Origin: Geomonas oryzisoli
Lineage (GTDB): Bacteria; Desulfobacterota; Desulfuromonadia; Geobacterales; Geobacteraceae
Length of the DNA stretch: 64,000 bases
Direction: 5' to 3'
Assembly (NCBI RefSeq): GCF_018986915.1
Contig: NZ_CP076723.1
Span: 2,079,501 to 2,143,500 of the forward strand
Positions 46,306-57,661 of this stretch are shown piece by piece. How positions within the stretch are numbered: the first letter of the stretch is position 1; each line of letters opens with the position of its first letter. Under the pieces are notes generated by a model. That model made no database searches, had not been told where the DNA came from, and saw nothing but the letters and a program-made list of their open reading frames with translations. The position numbers and the translations under genes are program-made.

Positions 46306-47163
46306 ATGGCAACCTCGTGCGAAAAGATGAAGAAGATTCAGGGACATCCCTGCTTCGGCGGCAACCACCACAAAAACGGAAGGATGCACCTGGCTGTGGC
46401 CCCCAAGTGCAACATCAAGTGCGGGTACTGCACCAGGCGCCACGATTGTGCCAACGAGTCCCGCCCCGGCGTGACCAGCCGCCTGCTTTCGCCCGAGGAG
46501 GCGATCGTACGGGTGCGCGAGGTGATGGCTAGCCCGGTGACCGGCCCCATCATCAAGGTCATCGGCATCGCGGGACCCGGCGATCCTCTGTTCAACGAGG
46601 AGACGTTCGAGACCTTCCGCCTGGTGGACCGCGAGTTCCCCGACCTGATCAAGTGCATGAGCACCAACGGTCTCCTTCTGCCCGACAAGATGCCGGTCCT
46701 GAAGGCGCTTGGATTGCACAGCCTCACCGTCACCCTCAACACGCTGGACCCGGAAATCGGCGGAAGGATCTACTCCTATGTGCACTACCATGGCACGACC
46801 TACAGCGGGAAGGAGGCCGGAGAGATCCTGGTGCGCAACCAGCTCGAAGGAATCCGCCAGGCCGCGGAGCTGGGCATGACCATCAAGATAAACACGGTCC
46901 TGATCCCGGGGGTCAACGACGGGCAGATCCCGCTCATCTCCCAGAAAGTCAAAGAACTCGGTGCATTCGTGATGAACATCATGCCGCTGATCCCGCAGGC
47001 GGATTTCGCTCACATTCAGCCGCCTTCCGCTGAGCGCCTGGACGAGCTGCGCCGGGACAACGAGAAGACCATCGGGCAGTTCAAGCACTGCAAGCAGTGC
47101 CGCGCCGACGCTGTAGGACTTATCGGCGAGAATCTGCAACTGGCAGTGACAACGGCGGGCTGA
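46306..47163 (+). CDS. nifB: FeMo-cofactor biosynthesis radical SAM protein NifB (short form)
   Basis: 285 residues. It makes NifB-co, the carbide-centred 8Fe core, from two 4Fe clusters using SAM. The radical SAM motif is CNIKCGYC (C35, C39, C42), preceded by HPCFGGNHHKNGRMHL and followed by TRRHDCANESRPGV. It ends CKQCRADAVGLIGE with further cluster cysteines. There is no C-terminal NifX domain, so this is the short form; the separate NifX proteins may serve instead. AAGGAGG precedes the ATG at 46306. Confidence 0.96.
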   Translation: MATSCEKMKKIQGHPCFGGNHHKNGRMHLAVAPKCNIKCGYCTRRHDCANESRPGVTSRLLSPEEAIVRVREVMASPVTGPIIKVIGIAGPGDPLFNEETFETFRLVDREFPDLIKCMSTNGLLLPDKMPVLKALGLHSLTVTLNTLDPEIGGRIYSYVHYHGTTYSGKEAGEILVRNQLEGIRQAAELGMTIKINTVLIPGVNDGQIPLISQKVKELGAFVMNIMPLIPQADFAHIQPPSAERLDELRRDNEKTIGQFKHCKQCRADAVGLIGENLQLAVTTAG

Positions 47164-47165
47164 TC

Positions 47166-47969
47166 ATGCCTGGCCCGTTTCTAAGCTCCGATATCGATCC
47201 GTTTCTCACGCTGGCAACGACGGAGGGATGGATCTGCGGGAAATGGGAGATGGAGTTCCTGTTGAACGCCTTCCCGCAGGGATGTCTGGTCAAGCGCGTC
47301 GAGAGCCGGGCGCTGGGCTACATCACCTCGCTGCGCCACGACAAAAGCGGCTGGATTGGGAACCTCCTGGTGGCACCCGACGCGCGCAGGGGCGGCATCG
47401 GGACGGAACTGATGCAGGGAGCGTTACAGGCGTTACTCGACGCCGGCGTCGAAACCGTTTGGCTGACCGCCTCTGCCAAAGGGGTGGATCTCTACAGGAA
47501 ACTGGGCTTCATCGCTATAGACAGCATCAACCGCTGGGTGGGGGAGGGGGGAGGAACCCTCGGCTGGTCTCCCTTGAATCCTTGCGATCCCGAGATGATC
47601 CGGCACGTGGATCGCGTCGGTTGGGGAGACCGCCGCGATGCGCTGTTGGCCGTAACCGGCAACCGTGGACAGATCATCTGCGGCAACAATTCATTCGTCT
47701 GCATCCAGCATTGGGAGCAGGGGACACAGCTCGGCCCTTGGGGTGCACTTCACGAGGAGCATGCTGAGCCGTTGCTAGAAGTGGCCGTGGCCGCGGCGGG
47801 ACCAGCCGTGTTTCTCGACGTCCCGGCAGGCAACCTCGCAGCTGCGGTATTGCTGACTCGCAAAGGCTTTTCAATCAGGGGCAGCAACACCCTTATGTAC
47901 CTTGGCGCCAAGCCTAACTACTCGCCGCACAATGTGTTTGCACTGGCAAGCATGGGTAGCATGGGTTGA
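47166..47969 (+). CDS. GNAT-family N-acetyltransferase
   Basis: 267 residues. The N-terminal GNAT domain has the acetyl-CoA motif A (NLLVAPDARRGGIGTELM) and VDLYRKLGFIAID. The C-terminal half (about 140-267) resembles a second GNAT-like domain without a clear motif A, ending LTRKGFSIRGSNTLMYLG. It starts two bases after the nifB stop, so it is in the nifB operon. Its substrate and connection to nitrogen fixation are unknown. Confidence 0.85.
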   Translation: MPGPFLSSDIDPFLTLATTEGWICGKWEMEFLLNAFPQGCLVKRVESRALGYITSLRHDKSGWIGNLLVAPDARRGGIGTELMQGALQALLDAGVETVWLTASAKGVDLYRKLGFIAIDSINRWVGEGGGTLGWSPLNPCDPEMIRHVDRVGWGDRRDALLAVTGNRGQIICGNNSFVCIQHWEQGTQLGPWGALHEEHAEPLLEVAVAAAGPAVFLDVPAGNLAAAVLLTRKGFSIRGSNTLMYLGAKPNYSPHNVFALASMGSMG

Positions 47970-48056
47970 TTACAAGATAAGTCGGTAAAACAGTAACCCA
48001 GCAAATGCATAAGTCGGTAAGTATGGTTTGCATAGAAAGCTGACAAGGAGGGGCGC

Positions 48057-48869
48057 ATGTTAGTCGTCGCCTGCATCAAGCAGGTTCCGGACACGACGCA
48101 GGTACAGATCGATCCGGTAACCAACACTCTCATCAGGGACGGCATACCGTTCATCATCAATCCGTATGACAGTCACGCTCTGGAAGAGAGTCTGCGTCTT
48201 AAGGACAGCCATGGTTTCAAGGCGGTGGCCCTGTCTATGGGACCGCCCAATGCCGAGGCCACGCTCAGGAAGGCGTTGGCGTTGGGTGCCGATCGGAGCA
48301 TTCTCCTTTCCGACCGCGTCTTTGGCGGCGCCGACACGCTCTCAACCAGCAACGTGATCGCTGCCGCCATCCGAAAGTTGGGCGAACAGGAAGAGGTGGG
48401 CATTGTTTTTTGCGGCAAGCAGACCATAGACGGCGACACCGCACAGGTCGGCCCCGGTATTGCCGTTCGCTTGGGGTACTCCCAGCTGACCCTGGTGGAC
48501 CGGATCGAAAAGATCGACATGGTACAGAAAACCATCGTGGTGCGCCGCAAGTTGGAGGGGCGTTACGAGGTCGTCGAAGCGCGGCTGCCTGCCATGATCA
48601 CCGTAGTGCGTGAACTGAACCGGCCGCGCTACCCGACCGTCCCCATGCGGCTTTCCTCCGCCAAGGCCCAGGTCGAATGCTGGAGCAACGAACAGTTGCA
48701 GCTGGACGTGAACAGCGTGGGGCTGAAAGGATCACCGACATGGGTGAGCCGCATTTTCTCCCCGGAACGCCAGGAAGGCGAGATCATCGGCGACGGCATG
48801 ACCGACCCCGTGGGAGCGGCCAACCTGCTGCTCGACCGGCTGATCGACGGTGACATGTTGGCGGTTTAA
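48057..48869 (+). CDS. etfB: electron transfer flavoprotein beta subunit (FixA-like)
   Basis: 270 residues: MLVVACIKQVPDTTQVQIDP at the start, then SLRLKDSHGFKAVALSMGPP, LRKALALGADRSILLSDRVF and GKQTIDGDTAQVGPGIAVRL (nucleotide-binding region), all typical of EtfB. It pairs with the EtfA that follows. Gap to the GNAT gene 87 bases; AAGGAGG before the ATG. Probably part of the nifB transcript. Confidence 0.93.
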   Translation: MLVVACIKQVPDTTQVQIDPVTNTLIRDGIPFIINPYDSHALEESLRLKDSHGFKAVALSMGPPNAEATLRKALALGADRSILLSDRVFGGADTLSTSNVIAAAIRKLGEQEEVGIVFCGKQTIDGDTAQVGPGIAVRLGYSQLTLVDRIEKIDMVQKTIVVRRKLEGRYEVVEARLPAMITVVRELNRPRYPTVPMRLSSAKAQVECWSNEQLQLDVNSVGLKGSPTWVSRIFSPERQEGEIIGDGMTDPVGAANLLLDRLIDGDMLAV

Positions 48870-48937
48870 GCGATTCTTGTCCGCCCAGTCTGACACGTCG
48901 GACCTGTCCGACGATATTCCCCAAAAGCAGGTGCCCC

Positions 48938-50251
48938 ATGACTGAACCTGTAAAACAAAAGAAACCGCGCGGCAAGGCGCGAGTGATTTCCGGCAAGTGC
49001 ATCGCCTGCGGCGCACGATGCCAAAGCGTCTGCCCCGTAAACGGCGTGGAGATGAGTGAGCAGGGTGAGCCGATCATCGAGGCGGCAAAGTGCATCGGCT
49101 GCGTGAAGTGCGTCAAGGCCTGCCCGGCAGGCGCGCTGGAGATGTTCTACACGCCGGAAGAGCTCGCCATCATCGCCAGTTTCGAAAAGCACGGCGGCGA
49201 AGATGTGGACGAGGAAGAACTGGAGCGGCGCCGCAGAATCGCGGCCTACAAGGGGGTCTGGGTCTTCATCGAGCAGAACGAAGGCGAGGCGGCCAAGGTT
49301 TCCTGGGAATTGACCGGGGTAGGTCGCGAGCTTGCCGACCAGCTCGGGGTGCCTCTTTCGGCGGTGGTGATCGGCTCCGGCGTGGAGCACCTTGCCGACC
49401 TCGCCTTCAGCTACGGGGCGGACCAGGCATACCTGGTCAACGACCCGGTTTTCCGCCAGTACCGAACCGAACCGTTTCTGGCAGCCATGTGCCACCTGAT
49501 CGATAAACACAAGCCCGAAGTGGTGCTGATGGGGGCAACAGGCATGGGGCGGGACTTGGCCGGGGCCGTCGCGACCCGCGTAAAGACCGGGCTCACCGCG
49601 GACTGCACGGGCCTTGGCATCGACGCGAAAGGAAACCTCATGCAGACCCGTCCGGCCTTCGGCGGCAACATCATGGCGACCATCATGTGTGACCGGTTCC
49701 GGCCGCAGATGGCGACGGTGCGCCCGCACGTGATGCCGATGCCGCAGCAGACAAACGGCAGAACCGGCTCTGTCATCCACGAAAGCTGTCCCATCTCCGA
49801 GTCGTCCATCTTCACACGCGTACTGGAGGTGATCACCGAGAAGGGCGCCAAGGACAAGGTCGACGTGGCCGGGGCGGAGTTCATCGTCTCCGGCGGCCGC
49901 GGGCTGATGGCCAAGGAGAACTTCGCCATGTTGGAGGAGTTGGCCGAGGAACTGGGCGGCGTGGTCGGCGGGTCGCGCAGCGCCGTGGATGCCGGGTGGC
50001 TGCCCCAGGACCGGCAGGTAGGTCAGACGGGAAAGACAGTACGTCCCAAGATCTACATCGCCTGCGGCATCTCCGGCGCGATTCAGCACCTGGTAGGGAT
50101 GCAGGATTCCGACGTCATCGTTGCCATCAATCGCGATCCCGAGGCGCCCATTTTCGAGGTGGCAACCTTTGGCATCGTTGGGGACCTGTTCCAGGTGGTG
50201 CCGGCGCTCACCGCCCGGGTAAGGGAGATGAAGCAAAGGACAGCTGCCTGA
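48938..50251 (+). CDS. etfA: electron transfer flavoprotein alpha subunit with N-terminal diferredoxin domain (FixB-like)
   Basis: 437 residues. Residues about 12-70 carry two cluster motifs: CIACGARCQSVCP (one residue more than usual between the second and third Cys) and CIGCVKCVKACP. The remainder is EtfA, ending with the FAD domain (VGQTGKTVRPKIYIACGISG, INRDPEAPIFEVATFGIVGD). The added iron-sulphur domain could pass electrons to a ferredoxin or the downstream oxidoreductase. It follows etfB by 68 bases. Confidence 0.93.
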   Translation: MTEPVKQKKPRGKARVISGKCIACGARCQSVCPVNGVEMSEQGEPIIEAAKCIGCVKCVKACPAGALEMFYTPEELAIIASFEKHGGEDVDEEELERRRRIAAYKGVWVFIEQNEGEAAKVSWELTGVGRELADQLGVPLSAVVIGSGVEHLADLAFSYGADQAYLVNDPVFRQYRTEPFLAAMCHLIDKHKPEVVLMGATGMGRDLAGAVATRVKTGLTADCTGLGIDAKGNLMQTRPAFGGNIMATIMCDRFRPQMATVRPHVMPMPQQTNGRTGSVIHESCPISESSIFTRVLEVITEKGAKDKVDVAGAEFIVSGGRGLMAKENFAMLEELAEELGGVVGGSRSAVDAGWLPQDRQVGQTGKTVRPKIYIACGISGAIQHLVGMQDSDVIVAINRDPEAPIFEVATFGIVGDLFQVVPALTARVREMKQRTAA

Positions 50252-50256
50252 AAACC

Positions 50257-50368
50257 TTAAAGCAGTTACGCAAAGGACGCCGAGTGTCCGCTGAGGGACA
50301 AAGAATAATCTTGTAAGGTGTCTGGCGTTCTTTGCGCATGCTTCGTGTTCTTTGCGTAACTGCTTTTA
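50257..50368. repeat. 112-bp hairpin element between etfA and the membrane oxidoreductase
   Basis: TTAAAGCAGTTACGCAAAG (50257-50275) and CTTTGCGTAACTGCTTTTA (50350-50368) are inverse complements with one mismatch; GACGCCGAG and CTGGCGTTC add internal pairing. It has the same size class and operon position as the element at 39282-39390, but a different sequence. Confidence 0.82.
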
Positions 50369-50390
50369 GTCAAGACTTTATGGAGCACCT

Positions 50391-52394
<2,004 letters not shown>

Positions 52395-53400
52395 GGGAGT
52401 AGGCCTGTTCCTCGTTCATGTGGAGGGTCGAGTAGAGGTATTCAGCGTCGGTCTCAGGATGCACCAGCTTCCTGATGTCCGCGTACTCCGGGGAGTTGAG
52501 CACCCGTACGATGCAGGGATGCAGAGTCGCTGCAGGGATGCCGTAAACCTGGCTGGTGAAAAGGCTCACCCTGGTCGGCCTGGGATAGACGCGGGATTCT
52601 TCCCGCACCGTGCCCACGATGGTGCTGCAGGCGTCGGAGACGGCGGAACGAACCAGCAGTGCCGCATATTTCTCCGTGATGTGCGCGTTGCAGTAGAGGT
52701 AGAGCTCGCCGCTGAAGGCGGAGACCGTCTTGATGTCCCTGTACTGCACCTGGGTCTGCATCTCGTTGAGAAGCGAACAGATTTTTACCGGCTTGATGTC
52801 CGGGAGAAGCGCGAACATGGCGTTGAGCGGCGTCAGGGCCGTGATCACCCGGGAGTCCCTGCGGATTTTTTCGGCCATGGCGTACTTCACTTCCTCCAGC
52901 TTCGCCTTGGCGGCCGCATCTTCGCTGCTCATGTAATCCTGGGAGTAGAGGAAAAGCTGTCCGGAAGGGGTTACCAGGGTGCGTATGTCACTGGCGATGG
53001 CACCCGTTGAGATCGCCTCAAGTACTCCATGTTGGAGGTCACCCGGCAATCCTTTGGCGAGGACGGTCACGATGCGGGATGAGGTCAACGCTCCGTACCT
53101 TTTCGAGTTGCGCCTGACATTGTGAATCAGCTTTGTCTTGACCTCTGTGATCTGCTCGGTCATGCCGGTCAAATGGAAGGTCTCAGCTGCGGCTCTTTGG
53201 CTGTGGTCGGAGTGGAATCCCTGATGCATTGTCAGTGGTACCTCGCACGGTGAGCATTAAAACATATTCATCGCCATTATAATAAACGACATTCGCACCG
53301 TGTAAACAGTACCCTGTATTTTTTTTCACCACCTCCGCAATTGCCTGTCTCCTTAGGTTTATACGCCATCGATATTCCCAACATTAACGCTACACCACTC

Positions 53401-53428
53401 TTGACATTAATCTCGCCTAATATATATT
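53401..53428 (+). promoter_or_regulatory. sigma-70-type promoter
   Basis: TTGACA (53401-53406), 16 bases, TATATT (53423-53428), 43 bases before the small membrane-protein gene. Confidence 0.65.
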
Positions 53429-53470
53429 TGTACCCTCTAAAGTCTGGACATTCTGACCAAGGAGGTCGGC

Positions 53471-53665
53471 ATGGAATATTCAGGGTTTATGCTCGTGTTG
53501 GGGGGCGTGTTGCCTTGCCTTGGGGTGGGGCTGTTCTGCTACCTGTTGAGACTGCTCCTCGAGTTCAAAGCCGAGAACTGCAGCACCGACGAACCGCATT
53601 ATGTGCGTGAGATAAACAGAAAGTTGAACCTCAACGATGTTGAGACCGAGCGGGATCTTTACTGA
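53471..53665 (+). CDS. small single-pass membrane protein
   Basis: 64 residues. One hydrophobic helix (about 5-30, FMLVLGGVLPCLGVGLFCYL) is followed by a charged cytoplasmic tail. AAGGAGG lies six bases before the ATG and a promoter lies upstream, so it is probably real. Function unknown. Confidence 0.7.
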   Translation: MEYSGFMLVLGGVLPCLGVGLFCYLLRLLLEFKAENCSTDEPHYVREINRKLNLNDVETERDLY

Positions 53666-53754
53666 CATAGCCAACACTGTTGCGCCAGCCCGCTTCCTCC
53701 TGCTAAACTGCCGCGAAATCAACCGCCTCCGTGCGGGTTTTTCCGGTGGTATCC

Positions 53755-54513
53755 ATGCATCTCCTCACATTCGTCTTCTTCATCCTTGTATCGGCCACCC
53801 CGGCATTGGCCGGCCCGATCGAGGACTGCCGGGAGTTCGCCACCTATGGCGTTCCGGGGCAAAGCGGTGATCTGCTGTGCCGTAAGGGTTTCCTGCTAAG
53901 CCATGATTCGCAAAAGAAGACGCCGCTTTGGGTCGTCGAGAGGATGACCAGGGAGCGGCTGCAGGCAAAGCTTAAGCGGGCCAACAACTTCCGCCCCGAT
54001 GCCGAGCTTCCCAAGGGGCAGCGCGCGGAGCTTTCCGACTACCGGGGATCGGGCTATGATCGCGGTCACATGGCACCGGCGGCGGACATGGCGTGGGACG
54101 AGCAGGCGATGTCGGAGAGCTTCTACCTCTCCAACATGGTGCCGCAGGCGGGCGAGGGGATGAACCGCGGCATCTGGGCCGAGCTCGAGGGGAAGGTGCG
54201 CAAATGGGTGGAGAAACGGGGGGAACTCTTCATCTACAGCGGCCCGATCTATCCCAAGGGCGCGGTGAAAACCATCGGGCGCAACCAGGTGGCGGTGCCG
54301 GCCGCACTGTACAAGGTGATCCTCGATCCGGCCCGGCACGAGGCGCTCGCGCTGATCATGCCGAACCAGGCGCTGGAGAGCGATGACATGCCGAAGTACC
54401 TGGTGCCGGTGCGCGAGGTGGAACGGCAGACCGGCCTTGATTTCTTTTCGACACTCCCCAAGGACGAGCAGGACCGGATCGAGACACCGGTTCCGCCTGC
54501 ACTCTGGCAATAA
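53755..54513 (+). CDS. secreted DNA/RNA non-specific endonuclease
   Basis: 252 residues. Signal peptide MHLLTFVFFILVSATPALA, then the NUC/EndA fold with the catalytic DRGHMAPAADM motif (His) and the metal-binding Asn in FYLSNMVPQAGEGMNRGIW. It probably degrades extracellular or periplasmic nucleic acid. The ATG at 53755 gives the clean signal peptide; GTG at 53731 is the alternative. Confidence 0.9.
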   Translation: MHLLTFVFFILVSATPALAGPIEDCREFATYGVPGQSGDLLCRKGFLLSHDSQKKTPLWVVERMTRERLQAKLKRANNFRPDAELPKGQRAELSDYRGSGYDRGHMAPAADMAWDEQAMSESFYLSNMVPQAGEGMNRGIWAELEGKVRKWVEKRGELFIYSGPIYPKGAVKTIGRNQVAVPAALYKVILDPARHEALALIMPNQALESDDMPKYLVPVREVERQTGLDFFSTLPKDEQDRIETPVPPALWQ

Positions 54514-54519
54514 GTTGAA

Positions 54520-56061
54520 CTAACGCTTGAGAGTCGTCCCGATAAACTCCGCCGCGTCCCTCTTGAGCTGAACCAGCGCATCCCCCTCCAAGTACATCAT
54601 GTGGCCGGAGCGGTACCGTTTGACGGAGATGTTTCGGCGCAGCCCCGCAGCCAGGCCGAGGTGTGCCAGGGTATAGTCGGTGGCGAAATGCGGCGTGGCC
54701 AGGTCGAACAGCCCCGAGGCGACCATGACCTTCAGATAGGGGTTCTTGACCATGGCGTTACGCAGGTTTTCCCCGGTATCGGCATAGCTGTTCTTGGCCT
54801 CCCAATCCCAGCGGCCGGTGCCGCCTCCCAGCACGTAATACTCAAGATCCGACTGGTAGCCCAGTTCCTCCCGCAGATAAGCGTTGACGGTGCTGGTGAA
54901 GGGGGGACGGATGTTGGCAACGGTAGCATCGAACCCCAGCTGTCTACCGGGCTCCGCATTTTCCGCGTTGAACCTGCTGTCCATCAAGCCCACCATGCGC
55001 CCCTCGCCGCGCAGCAACTCCCTGGCGAAATCACGGTTATCAACCCGCAAGTTCCTGTTCTGTACCAGCTCGACACTGAGCCCGGTGAATCCCGCCAACT
55101 TTTCGGCAACGGACTTTCGCTCCGTCGCGGTCAGTCGATCACCCTTGTTGAGCGCCCAGAGATAGTCGGATGCCGCCCACTGTTCAGCCTGGGCCAAGGT
55201 CCGGTCCAGGTCGGCCTGCAACTCCGGTGCGAGTTTGCCATGGTACCAGGCGGTCGCCGTGTAACTCGGCAGGAAAAGCTGGTAGGGAAGGTCGTTACCG
55301 TAATCGAAGGACACGGTCTGCAGGTTGAGGATGCTGGAAACGAGGATCAGTCCGTTCAGCGCCACACCGTGCTCGACCAGGTGCTCAGCCAGCCCTGCCG
55401 ACCGGAAAGTGCCGTAGCTTTCGCCGACCAGGAAGACGGGGGCGTCCCAGAGCCCGTTGCGGGTAAGGTAGAGCCTGACGAAACGATCCAGCGAGTCGAT
55501 GTCGCCTTGGACGGCCGCGAATTTCTTGGTGAGGTCGGGCTTGGCGGCACGGCTGTATCCGGTGCCGACGGGGTCCACGAAGACAAGATCGGCGACGTCG
55601 AGCAAACTCGATGCGTTGTCGACCAGGTGGAAAGGAGGTGCCGGCATGCTGCCGTCGGGGAGCATCTGCACGCGCCTGGGTCCCAGTGCCCCGAGGTGCA
55701 GCCAGACGGAGGCGGCACCGGGACCGCCGTTGAAGACGAAGAGCACGGGGCGGGTTTTGGGCGAAGCGGGTTGCACAACGCGGTAGGAGACGTAGAAGAT
55801 GTCGGCTTCGGTCTCACCGGTGTCGGTGAGCACCGGCAGTGTGCCGGCGCAGGCCTGATATGAAATCTCCTTGCCGCCGATCTGCGCCTTGTGATCGGTT
55901 ACCACGGCTCGCGACGTTGTCGGTAGCTTTGTCTGCTTCTCCTGCTTCTCCTGCTGCTCCACGCTTTGCGGCTTGCTCTCTGGTACTGGAGGCGCGGCAG
56001 ACGCAGGTGGGTGGGCTAAGGCAAGGAGCAATGCCGGAACGATCAACAATGGCTTATACAA
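54520..56061 (-). CDS. secreted S10-family serine carboxypeptidase
   Basis: 513 residues. The start is taken as TTG at 56061 because GGAGGG stands just before it and the product begins with a signal peptide (YKPLLIVPALLLALAHPPASA). The catalytic triad is visible: Ser215 in VGESYGTF, Asp in GLFDLATP, His in RSGHMMYLE. The oxyanion region is FNGGPGAASVWLHLGALGP. A Gln/Lys-rich linker follows the signal peptide. Bacterial S10 enzymes of this kind are periplasmic; the natural substrate is unknown. Confidence 0.9.
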   Translation of the reverse strand: MYKPLLIVPALLLALAHPPASAAPPVPESKPQSVEQQEKQEKQTKLPTTSRAVVTDHKAQIGGKEISYQACAGTLPVLTDTGETEADIFYVSYRVVQPASPKTRPVLFVFNGGPGAASVWLHLGALGPRRVQMLPDGSMPAPPFHLVDNASSLLDVADLVFVDPVGTGYSRAAKPDLTKKFAAVQGDIDSLDRFVRLYLTRNGLWDAPVFLVGESYGTFRSAGLAEHLVEHGVALNGLILVSSILNLQTVSFDYGNDLPYQLFLPSYTATAWYHGKLAPELQADLDRTLAQAEQWAASDYLWALNKGDRLTATERKSVAEKLAGFTGLSVELVQNRNLRVDNRDFARELLRGEGRMVGLMDSRFNAENAEPGRQLGFDATVANIRPPFTSTVNAYLREELGYQSDLEYYVLGGGTGRWDWEAKNSYADTGENLRNAMVKNPYLKVMVASGLFDLATPHFATDYTLAHLGLAAGLRRNISVKRYRSGHMMYLEGDALVQLKRDAAEFIGTTLKR

Positions 56062-56147
56062 GGGACACCCTCCTGGATGAAAGAACAAGATATGACATTG
56101 GATACTATCCGATGGTGTAAGCGAGGTCAATTATTGAGGAGGGCAAA

Positions 56148-56181
56148 TAAAAAAAGCACCCTGCGTGGTGCGCAAGGTGCT
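56148..56181 (-). terminator. Rho-independent terminator of the DUF3443 gene
   Basis: AGCACCCTGCG (56155-56165) and CGCAAGGTGCT (56171-56181) pair in 10 of 11 positions; on the minus strand seven T follow. Confidence 0.88.
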
Positions 56182-56206
56182 TTGGCGATGCCGTGTCGCA
56201 GTTCTG

Positions 56207-57661
56207 TTAGTAAGCGACGTAGGGACCGGTGCCGAGCCCGGAGCTTTCACCTTCGATACCGAAGGCTACGCTGCGTCCCATGAAGAAGGGGAGCCCCCAG
56301 TCGAACCCGAAGCCGGACGGTCCGCCGATGTCGCTGAAGACCCGGTTGGAGCTGCTCACGAGGGTGTTGAAATTGGAGACCTGGAAACTGACCGTGGACC
56401 TTGGTGTGCCGCCTAGGCCGACGTTGGTCGCCAGCAATGACCTGGTAACCGGGGGGCAGTACCAATCGGTATTGGGCGCGGGACACACCGGGAGCACGCT
56501 GGGATCGGCGTTGGGGAAGAACAGGCCGTTGGAGCCGGTATCGACGAACCCGTTGGTGGGAACGCCGTTGAAGACGGTGGTGAAATCCCCGGCCGAGTCG
56601 GTCCTGAGCACCACCGGCCCCGAAAGGATGTTGTTGGTGCTGGTACCGATCCCGAGAATCACCGATCCTTCCACCGACGGCACGCCCCCCACGGGCACTG
56701 CCGGCAGGCTCACGATCAAGCCGTTGTGATCTGTCGGCAACGCAGCAACCGGGTTCTGCACCTGGTCAGCCAGCGGGACCGAGGCGCCGACACAGGTAGT
56801 GCCGTTGCAGCTGTAATACACACCGTTGTCGGCAGTAATGGTGCAGCCGAGCCCGCAATCCTCCTTGAGGACACCGATCCCGAGGATACCGGCGAAACCT
56901 GAGGAGACCGGGGTGGGGTCTGCGTTGGAACAGGTATTGGGAAGCGAGCCGAAGCTGGAGTTGATCACCTGGATCGGTACGGAGACGTACGGTTCGTTGC
57001 CCAGTTTGACCATGGCCGTCCTGATCGGCCCCCAAAGGGAGCTGCCGTCGGCGAACTGAACGCATCCGGTCAGCGAACCTGCACCGCTGGCAACAGGCGG
57101 CAGGGTCAGGTTCGGGATCGCCTGCTGGAAGACCCGCAAGCCGTAACTGCCGGTGTCCAGGAGGATGTCGTTCACCGTCTGGCAGACGGAAAGGTCGGGG
57201 TTGCAGATGGTGACGCTGACGCAGGCCTTGTTGAGGTAGCTTCCCCCGGAACAGAGGGAGCCGTTGACCGACATCGGCATCACGTTGGCGGCAGGGGACG
57301 ATGTCGACGTCGTGGTCAGGTTGGTCGATCCGGCAACGGCGCCCAGCGTGGCGGTCACGGTCGTTATCCCCACCGAGACCGCGGTGGCCACCCCCTTGGT
57401 CCCGGTCGCGTTACTTATGGTCACCACCCCGGCAGCTGAGGAGGTCCAGGAAACCAGGCCGGTGATGTCCCGGGTACTGTTGTCGGAATAGGTTCCGGTT
57501 GCGGTGAACTGCCCGGTGGTGCCGACGGCTAAGGTCGAATTGACCGGAGCGACCGATATCGAGGTGAGGGTAGGGCCTTTTTTGCCGCCACCGCCGCACC
57601 CGGACAGGGCGACCAGCACCGCTACCATGATCGTGACGACCAGCAGCTTAACGGATCTCAT
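56207..57661 (-). CDS. DUF3443 lipoprotein with bacterial Ig-like domain
   Basis: 484 residues. Lipobox LVALSGC (Cys22), then a Big_2-type Ig domain (about 30-115; PTLTSISVAPVNSTLAVG). The DUF3443 domain follows and holds two aspartic-protease-like motifs, ILLDTGSYGLRVF (Asp169) and GFVDTGSNGLFF (Asp374), in the spacing of a pepsin-like bilobal fold. The protease link is my inference. It starts within the last 14 bases of the DUF2844 gene, a conserved pairing. Confidence 0.85.
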   Translation of the reverse strand: MRSVKLLVVTIMVAVLVALSGCGGGGKKGPTLTSISVAPVNSTLAVGTTGQFTATGTYSDNSTRDITGLVSWTSSAAGVVTISNATGTKGVATAVSVGITTVTATLGAVAGSTNLTTTSTSSPAANVMPMSVNGSLCSGGSYLNKACVSVTICNPDLSVCQTVNDILLDTGSYGLRVFQQAIPNLTLPPVASGAGSLTGCVQFADGSSLWGPIRTAMVKLGNEPYVSVPIQVINSSFGSLPNTCSNADPTPVSSGFAGILGIGVLKEDCGLGCTITADNGVYYSCNGTTCVGASVPLADQVQNPVAALPTDHNGLIVSLPAVPVGGVPSVEGSVILGIGTSTNNILSGPVVLRTDSAGDFTTVFNGVPTNGFVDTGSNGLFFPNADPSVLPVCPAPNTDWYCPPVTRSLLATNVGLGGTPRSTVSFQVSNFNTLVSSSNRVFSDIGGPSGFGFDWGLPFFMGRSVAFGIEGESSGLGTGPYVAY

